Made by a program: the position numbers and the translations under genes. From NCBI GenBank assembly GCA_016936215.1, contig JAFGPL010000134.1, positions 1-54,464 on the forward strand: a stretch of 54,464 nucleotides of DNA, read 5' to 3'. Under the pieces are notes generated by a model, which saw only the letters and a list, made by a program, of their open reading frames with translations, was not told the origin of the DNA and ran no database searches. This document shows positions 53,934 to 54,464 of this stretch, piece by piece (within the stretch, counting starts at the first letter, position 1; the number at the start of each line of letters is the position of its first letter). This DNA is from Bacteroidales bacterium. Its GTDB lineage: Bacteria > Bacteroidota > Bacteroidia > Bacteroidales > UBA10428.

Positions 53934-53970
53934 TTTTCTTTAAAAATTTATCATTTGCTTTTTTGTGAAT

Positions 53971-53994
53971 AAAAATCCAAATATTTGGTTTTTT
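53971..53994 (+). terminator. Intrinsic terminator at the end of the polysaccharide locus
   Basis: The perfect 12-bp palindrome CCAAATATTTGG (53977-53988) is preceded by an A-run and followed by six T. It lies 43 bases after the stop of the last locus gene. The A/T symmetry means it could work in both directions. Confidence 0.6.
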
Positions 53995-54083
53995 ATATAA
54001 AGAGCTGCACTTTTAACTTCTTTTTTTGTTATGAACAATTCTTATGATTGTCTGTTTACATTTAGTTTAGCTACTATTTAAGT

Positions 54084-54138
54084 TCTTATCGCCAATTTTT
54101 AATTAGCGTATAAAATTTTATGTATAAATTCTTATCGC
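54084..54138 (+). repeat. Direct repeat and small hairpin in the spacer upstream of the repeat-protein gene
   Basis: TTCTTATCGC occurs at 54084-54093 and again at 54129-54138, a 45-base period. Between them CGCCAATT and AATTAGCG (54091-54109) form a small imperfect hairpin. The 290-base spacer between the last locus gene and the next start holds no gene. These repeats may be a binding site for a regulator of the adhesin-like gene, but nothing here proves it. Confidence 0.35.
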
Positions 54139-54196
54139 GTATCACTTAATTGAATATCCTTATCAAAATGAATTCCGCCGGGTAACTATTTATATA

Positions 54197-54204
54197 TAGT
54201 TTTG
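54197..54204 (+). promoter_or_regulatory. Predicted -7 box of the repeat-protein gene
   Basis: TAGTTTTG matches TAnnTTTG and lies 20 bases before the ATG at 54225. No TTG is found at the normal -33 distance. Confidence 0.42.
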
Positions 54205-54224
54205 AAACCTTAAAACACTTTTAG

Positions 54225-54464
54225 ATGAAATATTTAACCCTATTGCTTTTTGTATTTATATCCGGCTATGCTGGCTATGCACAAACAGATACCTTAACAC
54301 CTGGTTCGATTGGTTCAAACCAACAGATATGTTACAACAGTTATCCCGATACGCTTGTTGAGTTGACATCCCCGGCGGGTGGCACGGGTGTGTTTGCATA
54401 CCAGTGGTATTCATCACCAGATGGGAGCAGTTGGTCGGCAATTGCAGGAGCCACAGCAAAAGAC
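54225..54464 (+). CDS. N-terminus of a large secreted repeat protein (partial, runs off the window)
   Basis: The frame is open from ATG 54225 to the right edge (80 codons). MKYLTLLLFVFISGYAGYAQ is a signal peptide, followed by TPGSIGSNQQICYNSYPDTL and YQWYSSPDGSSWSAIAGAT. This is the typical first Ig-like/SprB-like repeat of very large Bacteroidota surface proteins secreted by the type IX system. The C-terminal sorting domain would lie outside. It starts after the locus terminator and is probably a separate transcription unit. Confidence 0.85.
   Translation, partial: MKYLTLLLFVFISGYAGYAQTDTLTPGSIGSNQQICYNSYPDTLVELTSPAGGTGVFAYQWYSSPDGSSWSAIAGATAKD

Noticed and set aside
54256-54459. 67-codon minus-strand frame at the right edge
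   Set aside because: Antisense to a signal-peptide-bearing repeat protein that runs off the window.

Overview
The window comes from a Bacteroidota chromosome, probably close to Bacteroidales or Marinilabiliales. The signs are a secreted protein with a gliding/T9SS-type (CHU_C-like) C-terminal domain, a DUF6702-like secreted protein, -7 boxes of the Bacteroidota form TAnnTTTG, weak Shine-Dalgarno sites, several UUG starts and a low G+C content. No tRNA, rRNA, CRISPR array or intact transposase was seen.

Left edge (1-2918): the tail of a probable HTH regulator faces a minus-strand pair. The pair is a 5'-truncated-looking zinc-metallopeptidase/surface-toxin-like protein and, overlapping its stop, a small one-helix membrane protein.

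Aromatic operon (about 3080-8004): pheA, a DAHP synthase-chorismate mutase fusion, aroB, aroD and aroC run on the plus strand. In front of them lies an unannotated ribosome-mediated attenuator. It consists of a Bacteroidota-type promoter, a 19-codon leader peptide with ten consecutive aromatic codons (Phe, Tyr, Trp), an antiterminator whose 5' arm starts one base after the leader stop, and a mutually exclusive GC-rich terminator with nine T, 19 bases before pheA. I regard this as the best find in the window.

Spacer block (8086-13570): a TrmA/RlmD-type RNA methyltransferase faces three minus-strand genes: a secreted TPR protein, a large secreted CHU_C-like protein and a DUF6702-like protein.

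Exopolysaccharide/O-glycan locus (13734-53933, all plus strand). It opens with a UDP-sugar epimerase and an unusual amide/acyl cassette (acyl carrier protein, VOC protein, asparagine synthase, NadE-like enzyme, acyl-adenylating ligase). Next come the export genes (Wza-like lipoprotein, Wzc-like tyrosine kinase), a NusG/UpxY-like antiterminator, a 3-amino-sugar module (two FdtA-like ketoisomerases, a FemAB-like acyltransferase, a methyltransferase, a DegT aminotransferase) and a Wzx flippase. Glycosyltransferases follow, then a complete WecD-WecE-WecF (Fuc4NAc) module, an EpsG-type polymerase, two tandem NodB-like deacetylases, a CapA-like protein, a second asparagine synthase coupled to an ATP-grasp enzyme, four GT4 glycosyltransferases with an epimerase, and finally a sugar-transfer ATP-grasp plus GNAT pair. 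Together they could make, modify with acyl/amide/amino groups, flip, polymerise and export a glycan carrying at least two different amino sugars. No initiating phosphoglycosyl transferase is present, so that step is probably encoded elsewhere.

Right edge (53934-54464): an intrinsic terminator closes the locus. An AT-rich spacer with repeats and a -7 box precedes the start of a large secreted repeat protein that runs off the window.
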